This document shows, in pieces, positions 44,359 to 54,336 of a DNA stretch of 64,000 bases. The DNA is taken from the NCBI GenBank assembly GCA_902805475.1, contig CADCSX010000001.1, positions 868,001-932,000 of the forward strand, given 5' to 3'. This stretch comes from Entonaema liquescens (lineage: Eukaryota; Ascomycota; Sordariomycetes; Xylariales; Xylariaceae). Both the position numbers and the translations under genes were made by a program. The first letter of the stretch is position 1, and the number at the start of each line of letters is the position of its first letter. Below the pieces are notes generated by a model. It saw only the letters and a list, made by a program, of their open reading frames with translations, did no database searches and was not told where the DNA came from.

Positions 44359-46385
44359 CTATATGCGGCTATTTGTGATTGGGAGGCGACCTTGCTTCCT
44401 AAAAAAGCCGTCGAGGATAGCAAGCCATAGACTCATACCAAGGATAAAATGTTGGCCAGGCATACCAATAAGTCTCCTAGCCTTTGCCGCATATATATCC
44501 GACTCTGACTGTTCGTCACGTCTCATTTCCAGTTCGCTTAGCGAATACGCCACCACAGCATCGGTATATCCAATCGGTAGGTGCTGTTGTCGGGTATGGC
44601 GACGAACCTCTTGCCATGCCTGAATCCCCTGCTCAATTTCGCCGCCAAGATGGGCGCAAATGGCAAGTCCTATATAAGTACATATATGATCAAACCAATA
44701 CAAATCACTACTTCCCTTAAGCTTCTGGTACATACTTTGTATGTGCTGAAGCGAAGCAATATCGGGTGACTGACCGCGTAGGACTAGGCGCATAGCCTGG
44801 GCAAGGGTTGCCTGAGCTAACATGTGCTGCACCCGTACTCTTATTTTAGGAGACTGCGTCGCAAGTTGTAGCCAACTTTGCAATTTAGTGATGGCCCTAT
44901 CATCTTCGCCTTTCTCGGAGAGGACAGCAGCAAGATGTAACGTCACAATGCTGTCTGAAAGGGGTAGCCTGTGAAGTATGCCATAGGCCTCGTCGAATCG
45001 TCCCTGAAACCGACGTAGTACGCCATAAGTCCGATTAATCTTAGTCAGTTGACATTGCTCAAGTGTGGACATCTCCTGGCCGAAGCAAGGATTGAAGCGA
45101 GAAAGTTCCCTATCGGCCGCATCTAGCTCATGCTGGCGAATCAAATCCTGTGTATTCACTATAATAAGCTCAGCCATGAATCCGTTGGAGCGTTGGTCAA
45201 AGCGAGGGAAGGTAGATAATGGAACGCTGAGAATATGACTCGCTGGTGAACGCCGAGCCATCTGACGTTTGCGAATAGCCAACACCGCACTCCAAAGTTT
45301 TCCTTCATCGGTGTTGACTCGGGACGATTGGAGAAGATGATCAGCCCATGCAAGGGTCATGTCTTTCCAATGCTGGTCTCCGAAGTAAGACGATGCAAGA
45401 CAAGTCTCAACGATATGGTAGAAGTATGGACCTTGGACGAGATGGGCCATAACCTGCGGGTCGCTCAGATAGGTAAATGCATGCTCTATATTTGGAATAA
45501 GCTGCTTGCATTGTTGGTACCTTAGAAAGTTAGTGCTTTGTCCATGACGCGGCCCAAAGTAAATTACCTCACGGTATCGACCATCTTATACTTAGGGAAT
45601 ACATGACTTAGGATTCGTATGGACTGGACTTTCCAAGCAAGTGCCTCGGGCCGCTTTTCCAGTAGACCTGACCACTGCATATCGACACGAATAAGATCTC
45701 TAGTTACTCTGACTAGTCCTATTGCTTCCAACTCGTTCAAAGCATCATTATAATGCTCATCCTGTAGAATAGGGGTAAGGTGGTTGGGAGTGGTTTCTAA
45801 GATCTCTCCATCTCTCCCCCACGTTTTCGAAGGGGCCCGGCAATTTGTTAATATCCATCTCGGAAGCTCTTTTGTACCTAGGCAGTACAAAAGACAAGCC
45901 ATGCCAGCTACATCATAGCCTAGCTGGCCCAACATACGACCAACCCATGACCTTACGGCCAGATTCATGGGGAAAGAGCTAGCTCTTCTAAACAAGTCAA
46001 ATTTTGACTCGTCCGATACTTTTGCCAGGGCCCCTAATACTTTCCGACCACCCGTCGTATTGTAAGCCGTGCCGTAAAACACCCCAATCAATGCAAGTAA
46101 CCCACCAACACGGAGAGAAGACTGCATTAGTTCAGCTTTATTAGCACTGGTACCAGGCTCGATTTTTCCTTTGAGAACGTATCTCGATATGTGTTCGCCT
46201 TCTTTGAATCGGGAGATAGCATCTCGGAACCCCCGTTCTGCTTGGAGGACATCTGCCGAGTCTGGCAGAAGTTCCTCACACGATAACCATGCTTGAATCA
46301 AGAGACTCCGTGCTTCCAGAGGGTTTCTTTTCAATGTAGTTTCTATATCCAGCATTTCCCCGTCAATTTCATAGAGGAGGCGCAT
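44359..46385 (-). CDS. WH-TPR family paralogue 4, two exons, 659 aa
   Basis: Proposed join: exon 1 46385-45568, intron 45567-45521 (47 nt, GTAATT..CACTAAC..CTAAG), exon 2 45520-44359. The splice falls at the same protein position as in paralogue 2 and completes an Arg codon (..KMVDTVR/YQQCKQLIPNIEHAF..). Same architecture as the other copies: helical N-terminus (EIDGEMLDIETTLKRNPLEARSL), winged-helix-like middle (LLYCLGTKELPRWILTNCRAPSKTWGRDGEI.., ALAWKVQSIRILSHVFPKYK) and TPR-like C-terminal half (RFDEAYGILHRLPLSDSIVTLHLAAVLSEKGEDDRAITKLQSWLQLA). No NTPase motif, signal peptide or membrane segment. The frame is intact and the composition normal. Rightmost member of the cluster. Function unknown; an interaction scaffold derived from an NLR-type protein is my inference. 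Confidence 0.75.
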
Positions 46386-46894
46386 TTTACTTATTAACGC
46401 GGCAACTTTCCAATAACGTTGTGATGAGGTGTATCGACTATCTGAGAAGCTAAGTCCGTGCTTTACCGTAACTTAGGTACCCCATTTTAATTATGTTTGA
46501 TGAGGTACGTACCGCTGTGCGTTACATAGGTACATGTATGCCAATAGGTACCTATGCCAAGTTTGCATTTGCAGGATACTTATCAGCAGTGGGTCCATTT
46601 TAACCCAAAACCCAAACGTACCTCCATCCTCCATCCTCCATCCTCCATCTGTAGTACCGTACTAGACGGGGTAAAGGTACCAGTACACATGAACTGCAAC
46701 GCTGCAAATTCGAACAAATTTGACCTACAGGTATTGTTGTTCTCCTCTATTTACCTAGGTACCTATCTTTCGATCGAATCTTTTTATCAGGAAGTATTTA
46801 AGCCCTGCTCTTCCCGTGCCATCCAAAACTAATCTATCCTATCCTGCCAAACAACCCATAGTCCGTGTGAATTTCTACGCAATCATTTATCGCA
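46386..46894. other. intergenic, divergent promoter region
   Basis: Lies between divergent genes starting at 46385 (-) and 46895 (+), so it should carry both promoters. Contains GGTACCTA/CCTAGGTA palindromes and the (CCTCCAT)4 repeat. A plus-strand frame at 46554-46832 spans the repeat and is judged non-coding. Confidence 0.5.
46621..46649 (+). repeat. (CCTCCAT)4 heptanucleotide repeat
   Basis: Four perfect 7-bp units in tandem about 245 bases upstream of the next start codon; a pyrimidine-rich promoter-type tract. Confidence 0.9.
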
Positions 46895-47849
46895 ATGTCT
46901 TCAAGTCAGGTTAAGGAAGCCGAGGCTCCTAGCCAAACATCTTTGGATTTCCTTCTCAGCCTTCAAGGTCGCCTTAAACCTTTGTTCAAAACCTCTACCT
47001 ATCTCAGCCAGGAGCAACTGAAAGACCTTGGGGTCGAGTGTAAAGAGCTTGACTTCGACACTGGAGAACCTTCAGATGGAGGCCCAAAGTTTCTTCAGTT
47101 GGCACCACTGGATAAGATGGAAGCCATCGCTGAAGCTAATAATCTGATCCAGGACGAAGCTGTCGAAGCCAACAACGAGGTTATCGGTGGGAACAATTAT
47201 TATACGTCGGCTATGATTTCGGACTTTTTTATGTACTGCATCTTCCCGTCAAACAAGGAACCGGACAACGTAGAAAGCCCCAATTTCATCGAGGAAACGC
47301 CGTGGCGCCTTCATCAGTAAGTAATATGGAAACGCTTCAGGCGGGCATTGGTAACAGACTAGTGCTTGAATAGACTAACGTGGAAACCGTAGTCAAGAAT
47401 CTCAGGCTCGATGGCCCCTATGGGGACACTGCTTCACCTTAACAGTTCGGGACAGGTCCAAGCCGGATATTTCAATCTTCATTAGAAATGAAAAGCCGCT
47501 CGTCGATAACGAAATCCTTATCGCCGAACTCTGGATGTTTGCTTGGTTCAGCGCCACGCAATTGAAAAAAAATATATACCACGATAATCAGACAGCTCCC
47601 GTTAGTTACTATATCCCACGCCTCCATATTAGCAACTTGTTTTGAGTTTTACTAATATACTTCGAGGTCACTATCGTGTCAAGCTCAGGTAGAAGCCTCC
47701 GTGTTCTACAAGGCTATGTTGATATTAGCAATCAACGCGTCGTCTTGCGGAAGACACGTATTGTGGAGCTTAATAACGATGACAAAGAGAACCTGTTGAA
47801 TCTTCTGAAGGCCGGTTGCTGGCTCGTGGGCCAGCCAGTCAGAGAATAA
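46895..47849 (+). CDS. conserved fungal protein of unknown function, three exons, 270 aa
   Basis: Proposed join: 46895-47316, 47393-47600, 47667-47849, with introns of 76 nt (GTAAGT..CGTAG) and 66 nt (GTTAGT..TTACTAA..CGAG). Both junctions keep the frame and give 271 codons including stop. Exon 2 supplies the pattern ARWPLWGHCFTLTVRDRSKPDISIF plus NEKPLVDNEILIAELWMF. Exon 3 supplies VTIVSSSGRSLRVLQGYVD and VLRKTRIVEL, then LLNLLKAGCWLVG. This combination (W.LW.HCF, S(I/L)FI+NE+PL, then RV(L/V)QG) recalls an uncharacterised protein family frequent in filamentous fungi; I know of no assigned function. The N-terminal ~90 residues are acidic and variable. No signal peptide or TM. Transcribed away from paralogue 4. 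Confidence 0.65.
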
Positions 47850-49536
47850 ATATTGCACCTGGCCTAATCCGTGGTCCAAGTTGGGACATACCTGCTATTC
47901 GAGATTGGTCTCCTTGCGTTTACCTATCCCCCACACTCTTTCTCAATGAGTCTTTTATGCTGGGCTACATGCTATTTACCTAGGTACCTCTAAGATACTT
48001 ATATTGGCTACATAGGCACATACTAGACTACCAGATACACTTAGATAGTTATCCTAAAGTCCGTATACATACACCTATTTCAATCACTTTGCACTATACT
48101 TTCTAGTAGTAGTTATGTTGCCAAACCTTCCTTGCCTCAGCTTCAGATTTCCAGAAGTGTAGAGAGAAGAGAGTTTGTACCATATCAATTAAGTACGAAG
48201 AGACCAAAGATGCGCTGAAGATTGATAAAGTGAGTCTATGAATGTGACCTTACCTTGGTCCCTAATATGGGATGAATAGTTAAGATGGCGTACTGTTTGA
48301 AGCAATAGCTGAATACAATCGTAGAGTAAGGTATCAATACAGTGATGCTGATCCACAAAACGCATTGAATCGCGACGACTAAGAATGAACTCTCGTATTA
48401 TTTTAGTGCTTACATCAATCCTGTTATGCAGTACAGTTGTTCCGGCAAAAGCCTAGCCCATAGATAGGTTCAGTATTTAGGTACCTAGGATGCAACCACA
48501 CAGTATTCAACCCCCCTTTTCTCCTTTCTGACCCCTATTCTCTCTCATCCCCATCACATATGGTTATCGGGCCGACATTCATAATACCTCGGGGGCCCTA
48601 CGGGCGTTATTTTTAAATCACCCAACACGTAAATTTCCCAGGTCCGGCATTGGCTAACGGGACCTCATAATTACAGCATTTTTCGCCTCTCAACCTCGCT
48701 ATAGGCGGCTATTCAAAAATCCATGCTTACCATTTCTTCCATACCATTATTCATTCCCTGTCTATACACACCATACAAAGTTCAATAAGTACACCAGGGT
48801 ATACATATCCATTACAATTTGTGATTCTGATCGGTGCTTCAATTGAGTAGTCTTCCATCTCTAGAAGTAAGAGTCGCATCTAGCCTTCAATGCCAACAAA
48901 ATATGCTAGTTCCGGTGTGACTAGATAGACGCCCCTTCTATGTATAAGTACTAAGATATATTGTCTTGAACCTTTTTAAGGGTCTTTTGATCATACCCTG
49001 GTCGCCTTTTGGTGACAATGGACATATACATCTGTTTACATGCATAGGACTTCTGTAGATGGCGACCAAGGATCACAGGTCACTTGAAATGAAGTATGAC
49101 CCAGGTACCTAGGTAGCCAACAAGCTGAATGTTTCTGGTTGGGAGAGGCGACAACTACAGCAGAGAAGCCGTCCGTAGAAAACCAGCATAATCCAACACT
49201 CATTCTAACCGAATGAAACGTATTATAGATTCTGAACGCATATACTTTAGGATATCATTGGTGGTATGATGTGAAGCATCTAATGGTACAGTAAAATGAC
49301 AGTCGAAATCGTCCTATCAGAGTGCAACGTAAATCACAGCGTTTGAGATACCTAGATGTATTCCCCCGTTCCTCGCCTCTATCAATCTCCTTCTATCCTC
49401 TGTGCAGTCCATATAATTGTATATATAGACGTACTCACCTCTGTTCTGTTGCTCTATTATCTGTATCTTTTCCTTTACATGAACGTTAATCTCCTACTTG
49501 CACTTGAATACCTTAGGTATTAGAGCTTATTTCACT
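47850..49536. other. 1.7-kb intergenic region
   Basis: No gene seen on either strand. It contains CCTAGGTACCT palindromes (~47979-47990, 48478-48490, 49101-49115). An imperfect inverted repeat, CCCTGGTCGCC (~48997) facing GGCGACCAAGG (~49061), could form a hairpin of about 75 nt. The end holds the promoter of the nuclease-like gene. Confidence 0.5.
49419..49428 (+). promoter_or_regulatory. TATA-like element of the nuclease-like gene
   Basis: GTATATATAG about 110 bases before the start codon, followed by a CT-rich stretch (49436-49475). That is a typical fungal core-promoter arrangement, inferred from sequence only. Confidence 0.45.
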
Positions 49537-50820
49537 ATGTCTGCAGTCACATTTCACAAGTTGGCTGATAACCCGAGCCAATGGCTCAAAGATTGCAAGG
49601 AGAATGGAATCCAGGATCCTTATACAGCCTCTATCCACGACCCTGAGTATACCAAGAAGTCTGCCTCTAAGCTGGACAATATACAAACTTTGATCACCCG
49701 TACTATCTGGTCAAAACCTATGCGCTTTAGTAACCGCTCACGCAAGCTTTTGAGAAAAGCAGTTTCTCAATCGGCCATGGGTCAAGCCCGATCATTACTC
49801 GGAAGCTATCCATGCTGGGATTTTACCCTCGAATGGATAAGGGATACACTGAGGGGAAACCTAACCCACTCCGATGCTAGCAAGTTGGGGCCTTTTACCC
49901 TATTTGTGGCATCACTGCATCGTCTCCTAGGTTTCACAGAAACCTTTGACGCTACTTACGACAAGATAACCTACAGCCCAGTTGCCAATAGGACCCGGTC
50001 CCATACAACCGCACCACATGACCCCCAAACACCGACCACCCCAACTCCTTTGCCTCGAGTTCATAATGTCGCCGTAAATATAGACCTTATGGATATTGAC
50101 GAGGAAATGGACGACTATACGTCCCCCCTCGTGGATCCGACTTCGCCCATAACTGTCGAAGAGTCAAATCAAAGGAAGCCGATGGAGAATGAGCAAGAGG
50201 TGGTTCTCTGCTTGATGTCGCTCGTTAGAGCACTGACCGTGAGCTTCGAAGAAACTCGGAAGGCAGAATGGGTAGCCGATCAAAACGAATTCCAAGTACA
50301 TGATAAAGACAACAAGAAAGTCTTCAGTGCCAGAGTGGATGCTGCCCTCATCATTAACTCAAATTCTAAAGATGTTCGGCAAACTTGGGAGGCGAAAAAA
50401 GCACACCGCGCCCATAATGGAGCGAAGGTCCGGGCACAAGAATCAGCTCAATTGTTCGCATGGATTGCTAGCCAGCCACCAAAAAATCTCGAAAAGATGC
50501 GGAAGGAAAATGGAGTAGCCCAGTACGTAAATCTTGATGTTCCGCGAAGAAATCTGAGAAGAATCGTAGTGCTGACATTGTACAGACGTGTTGCTTATGC
50601 CCATGCTCGGGAAGAAGTATACTTGAAACTTGCGAAGTTCGCCGCGGACTATGCCGACTATGCTCTCGACCGGCCGGCTGATTTCGCGTTTGTAACAAAC
50701 CAAGAGATTGGCCCCTTCCCTCTTACTGATCCCGATTCCCTTCGATTCCTAGGTGAATTTATTCTTGCCTCTACTATAGACGAATGTGGGAAGCCATCGT
50801 TGGAACCGCAGTGGTCGTAG
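49537..50820 (+). CDS. PD-(D/E)XK nuclease-like protein, 427 aa
   Basis: Start chosen at ATG 49537 (MSAVTFHKLAD), the first in-frame ATG. Residues ~1-145 are helical, ending in GFTETFDATYDKITYSP. Residues ~150-215 are a Pro/Thr-rich and then acidic linker with an MDIDEEMDD tract. Residues ~225-320 carry the likely catalytic core: an acidic residue in VFSARVDAALII (Asp ~268), a beta strand with TWEAKKAHR (Glu ~285 and Lys ~287, the ExK signature), then a helix with QESAQLFAWIASQP. The Asp..Glu-x-Lys spacing and the following Gln-rich helix are those of PD-(D/E)XK nuclease-like domains that occur in many fungal orphan proteins. The C-terminal ~100 residues form a strand/helix extension. Nuclease activity is inferred from motifs only. 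No signal peptide. Confidence 0.65.
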   Translation: MSAVTFHKLADNPSQWLKDCKENGIQDPYTASIHDPEYTKKSASKLDNIQTLITRTIWSKPMRFSNRSRKLLRKAVSQSAMGQARSLLGSYPCWDFTLEWIRDTLRGNLTHSDASKLGPFTLFVASLHRLLGFTETFDATYDKITYSPVANRTRSHTTAPHDPQTPTTPTPLPRVHNVAVNIDLMDIDEEMDDYTSPLVDPTSPITVEESNQRKPMENEQEVVLCLMSLVRALTVSFEETRKAEWVADQNEFQVHDKDNKKVFSARVDAALIINSNSKDVRQTWEAKKAHRAHNGAKVRAQESAQLFAWIASQPPKNLEKMRKENGVAQYVNLDVPRRNLRRIVVLTLYRRVAYAHAREEVYLKLAKFAADYADYALDRPADFAFVTNQEIGPFPLTDPDSLRFLGEFILASTIDECGKPSLEPQWS

Positions 50821-51857
50821 GTTATATCTCCTGGAGGGATAGGGCTCTTCAAATTTTTATGGTGATAAGGGAATGTTGCTATTGTGAAAGGAGAATATCG
50901 AAGGATACATCCGCCTAGATATGGGATGGTCATACTTTCACACGCATTTACTTCTAGTCTCTCGCTCAGCAGGTATTCAACACACTCCCCTCTAGACTAA
51001 CTTAGGTAGTCATTGGGGATTAAAACAAGGCTATCAACTAGCCATACAGGGGCTAGCTCAACTAACCCTATATATACACACTATCTAGTAGCTATACAAC
51101 ATACTACTCCTATACTCCCACAATACTTAGTACCTTTACCTATACAGTGGTCCTCTAGGATTTAGGTATGGAATTTTCACATCTCCTAGGCTCATAGGTT
51201 CTGGGTTGTTTAGCTATTGATTTTCTCCAAGTACATAGAAATGGTACACGAGATCACTTCTCGAGTATTTAGTGGTCTTTCCCTACAGACTAGAGAAGTA
51301 AGTAGATTGTCAGGGGTCTCACTTGATACCCCCTTAGAACAAAGAAGCTGTTTTGTATGTATAGCTCTGACTTCAGAGCTTCCTTAGTTAGAGTTCCTTG
51401 CGGAACAACGAAGTTGTGTCCTCACCTTTTGGTTTGCCTCGTGACAGTATCATTCATTCTAAATATCTCATGGGAGGTCCAGACATTTGGCCTATGATAA
51501 GTTTAATGTTGGTATGTTGAATTATTTTTACAAGGAAAACGTATGTGATCATTGTTTCAATATTTAGGTACGAAGACAACTTATGATAAGTACATCAGTG
51601 TTAGAGTCTAGCAGACTAAGAACATGTCGCCATGTATTTTCACTTTTTTAAACCACTATTTGCATATATGCTTAGGTATACCTATATCTCTATATAGGTA
51701 TACCTCATATATTAACACGAGACCAAAAGGACTTTAAAGATGGCGATGGTGCCCTACGGAATGTAGAATATCAAAAAGCCTTACAGCTCCTTCCAAGGCT
51801 TGAATATATATTCAATGAACGTGACTCCTGACCGTAGCACATACCTTTAAATAACAC
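50821..51857. other. intergenic between two gene 3' ends
   Basis: No gene recognised. Contains a perfect 8-bp-arm hairpin AGCTCTGACTTCAGAGCT (~51362-51379) and several CTAGG/TATACC palindromes. The flanking genes converge here. Confidence 0.5.
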
Positions 51858-54336
51858 TTACTCTTCAATCACTATTAGTTTATGTCGTTTAATAGAGGCT
51901 ACGTCGAACTTCGTAACAGATTCCCTTTTTCTTTTTCCCGTTGAGGCTTGAGCTGGAATTATGAAGTTGCTCGCCCAAGCTTTTTCCACCAAGTCTAAGG
52001 CATCGGCTCGGAGTTGTAAAGCATCTTCCTTGCCAATATCACCGCAAATAACATCTTGGCATAGCATGCGGCGACGTGCCATTGAAATGACTAATGCGCC
52101 ACAGCTAACAGTATCAAGCTGGCGAGGAGCTTCCTGCTAGGTATGGTCAGTAATATGTCGCGCTAGAAGAGTTCATCGTACAAACCTGATTCATATACTT
52201 CATGTTGGGAAACTTCTTTTTGCATGCCGCCTATGAGATGAGTAATTAGCATCGAAACTATTCCGAAATTCCGTAGAAAAACCCTTACTCTAATTTCCGC
52301 AGTGCCATATCCTGCGGAGTCATAATGGTAAATGTGACCATTTCTCTGGTTGATCTCAAGAAGACTGAAATGGTTGTTTTTCTGAAAAAGTGGGAAGAAG
52401 CAAACCAGGCGGTCCTCGCTTTCTTCTTTGTTCCATTTCTCGATCTCGTAGGCAGCCATTTCGAAAGGATCACGCATTGGTTTTTGCTTCCCCCCTGGAA
52501 GATTTTGATGAATAGCAACCGAGAAACCAACGCGAACATGCGGAAACTTATCGGCCAGATGCATGCAAAGCACAATGAGCTGATGGTCAAACCATTCCGA
52601 CTCCTTCAGACCACTTAGAATATCACTGCTAAACCGAAACTGTGCAGGTCCAATCTCAAAAAGGCCTTCCGTAGTAGTCGATCTCATCCGGGCTTGGAGA
52701 TCCGTAACCCTCCTCGAAATTACTTTAGCCAGCTTGGGAGAAGGCCTTCGATCCAGAAGTTTATGCTTTTCAAGGGACTTCTCCAGTATATCCGGGCAGG
52801 TCCGCCCGTTCTCAAGTAGTAGGTCCATCTGCTTCCCGAGAAGCTGAAGAACATGCATCTTCTCTGGGCTTGCTTTGAGGCAAGTGATGGTCCTTTCCAG
52901 CAAAGACTCTTGTGATTTGACAAGTTGCCTGTGAGGGGTTCAGCACTACATTTACCACTGGAATGTAATTCATAATAAGGAACTTACCATGCATCTTTGA
53001 AAAGAATACCGAACCCAAGATTGTCCACTAGCTTGGCCCATTTCCTTCCACGCGTCATGTGTGTCGCAAAATGCTTGCGAAGCGATTTCAAATCTTTCTG
53101 CTGGCTTGAATTATCCGAGGGTTTGCAAAGAATTCTTCTAGATACCTCGGTTGCAGCTACGCGTGGTTTTGATGGAGACAGCCTTACCTGGCCGTCGTAC
53201 CAGCGGCTCAGTGCTATCGCGGTTAGGGCATAACAAATAGAACTTCTTCGGCGGCTACAGAAAGCCGTCTCAACTAGACTCCTCCATTCCGATCCTTCTG
53301 ACCAAACTGGCGTATTTTGTTGCTTGTGCTTGAGTGAAACGAATATATCCTTGTAGGTGTTTAATGAATTATCCGGTAGCTTGAAGCCTCGAATCTCGGA
53401 TAGGCTTTCTATTGCAAACTCGACGTTGGATTGTGTAGCCATCGGTGGGAGTAACTGGCCATCAACTTCGCCAGTACCATGCCCCTGAGACCTCAACTCA
53501 CTCCTTTTCAGGGGACTGTCTTCGGGGCTTGGGAGACTATTTTCAGGGTTACTCATGGGGCTGAGGGCTCTTGATGCCCGTCTTGCAGTAGTCGTGTTGC
53601 CAGTGTCAGTGTCCGAGTCGCCTAGAGACAAAATCCCTGGCTTTCGTGAGCCCCGAGACGCTCTACGGAATCCTTTCTTTTTGCCATTTGAACTTTCCAG
53701 AGTATTTCGGATTTTCGACGATTTCTGGTTTCTTGATTTCGATAATACGAGAGATTCACCAGACGAATCCGAATCCGAATCCGCGTTCCGACCATTGGTG
53801 TGGAGAGTAGATGTTGTAGACTGATGCTTTTCCATAGCGAGAGAATTTGAATCATCGTCATGCACCTTTCTCCCTTCTGGTAGGACCTCAATAGTAGATT
53901 GGGCTTTATCAAGTATGTCTTTGGACGTAAGGACAATTTTGAGAGGTCGCTTCAGACTAGCTTTACGCTGTTCTCCGAGATCGGTCTTTAACACGTCATT
54001 GTCGGCGATGTTAGGGTGAAGGAGGTCTTTCTGAGATACCTCGTTGCAACTCTGATAAAGCTTCTCGGATATTCTGCGTAATTCGTTTCTCTGAGAAATA
54101 GTGCAGATGGATAGGAAGTGGTCGAGCGCTTCACTGCCTACAAGCTCATCTGACGCCTCGATGAGCTGCGTAAGGAGCACTGGGATATGTAAGCGGCAAA
54201 GTACCGAGGCAGCAGCATCCCCTTCCAGTTGAATAGGAGTGAGTGGCTCGACCGAAGGTGACTTTGGGGTCATTGTGTTGACTGGCGGGGGCGAACACCG
54301 CTCCTGGGGAGCTGAGGGCTGAGTGTTCTCCGACAT
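51858..54336 (-). CDS. Ulp1/C48-type cysteine protease (SUMO protease-like), four exons, 769 aa
   Basis: Proposed exons 54336-52988, 52928-52289, 52230-52186 (45 nt) and 52133-51858, with introns of 59, 58 and 52 nt; all junctions are in frame (770 codons with stop). The C48 catalytic set is in order: His ~636 in KNNHFSLLEIN, Asp ~653 in YHYDSAGYG, Gln ~683 in RQLDTVSC and the nucleophile Cys ~689 in VSCGALV. Family members cleave the C-terminus of SUMO or SUMO-protein isopeptide bonds in or near the nucleus. The ~450-residue N-terminal part is disordered, with long Ser/Asp runs, basic NLS-like stretches (SSNGKKKGFRRASRGSRKPG) and a Pro-rich start. Such an N-terminus differs from core ULP1/ULP2. 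Many DNA transposons and orphan loci in fungi carry C48 proteases, so this may be an accessory copy rather than the housekeeping enzyme. The last exon ends in a basic tail. Confidence 0.75.

Noticed and set aside
46554..46832. 92-codon frame upstream of the three-exon orphan gene
   Set aside because: Overlaps the (CCTCCAT)4 repeat and the divergent promoter region; no motif.
49498..49536. Upstream extension of the nuclease-like protein by 13 codons
   Set aside because: Begins with TTG, not ATG; the ATG at 49537 is the plausible start.
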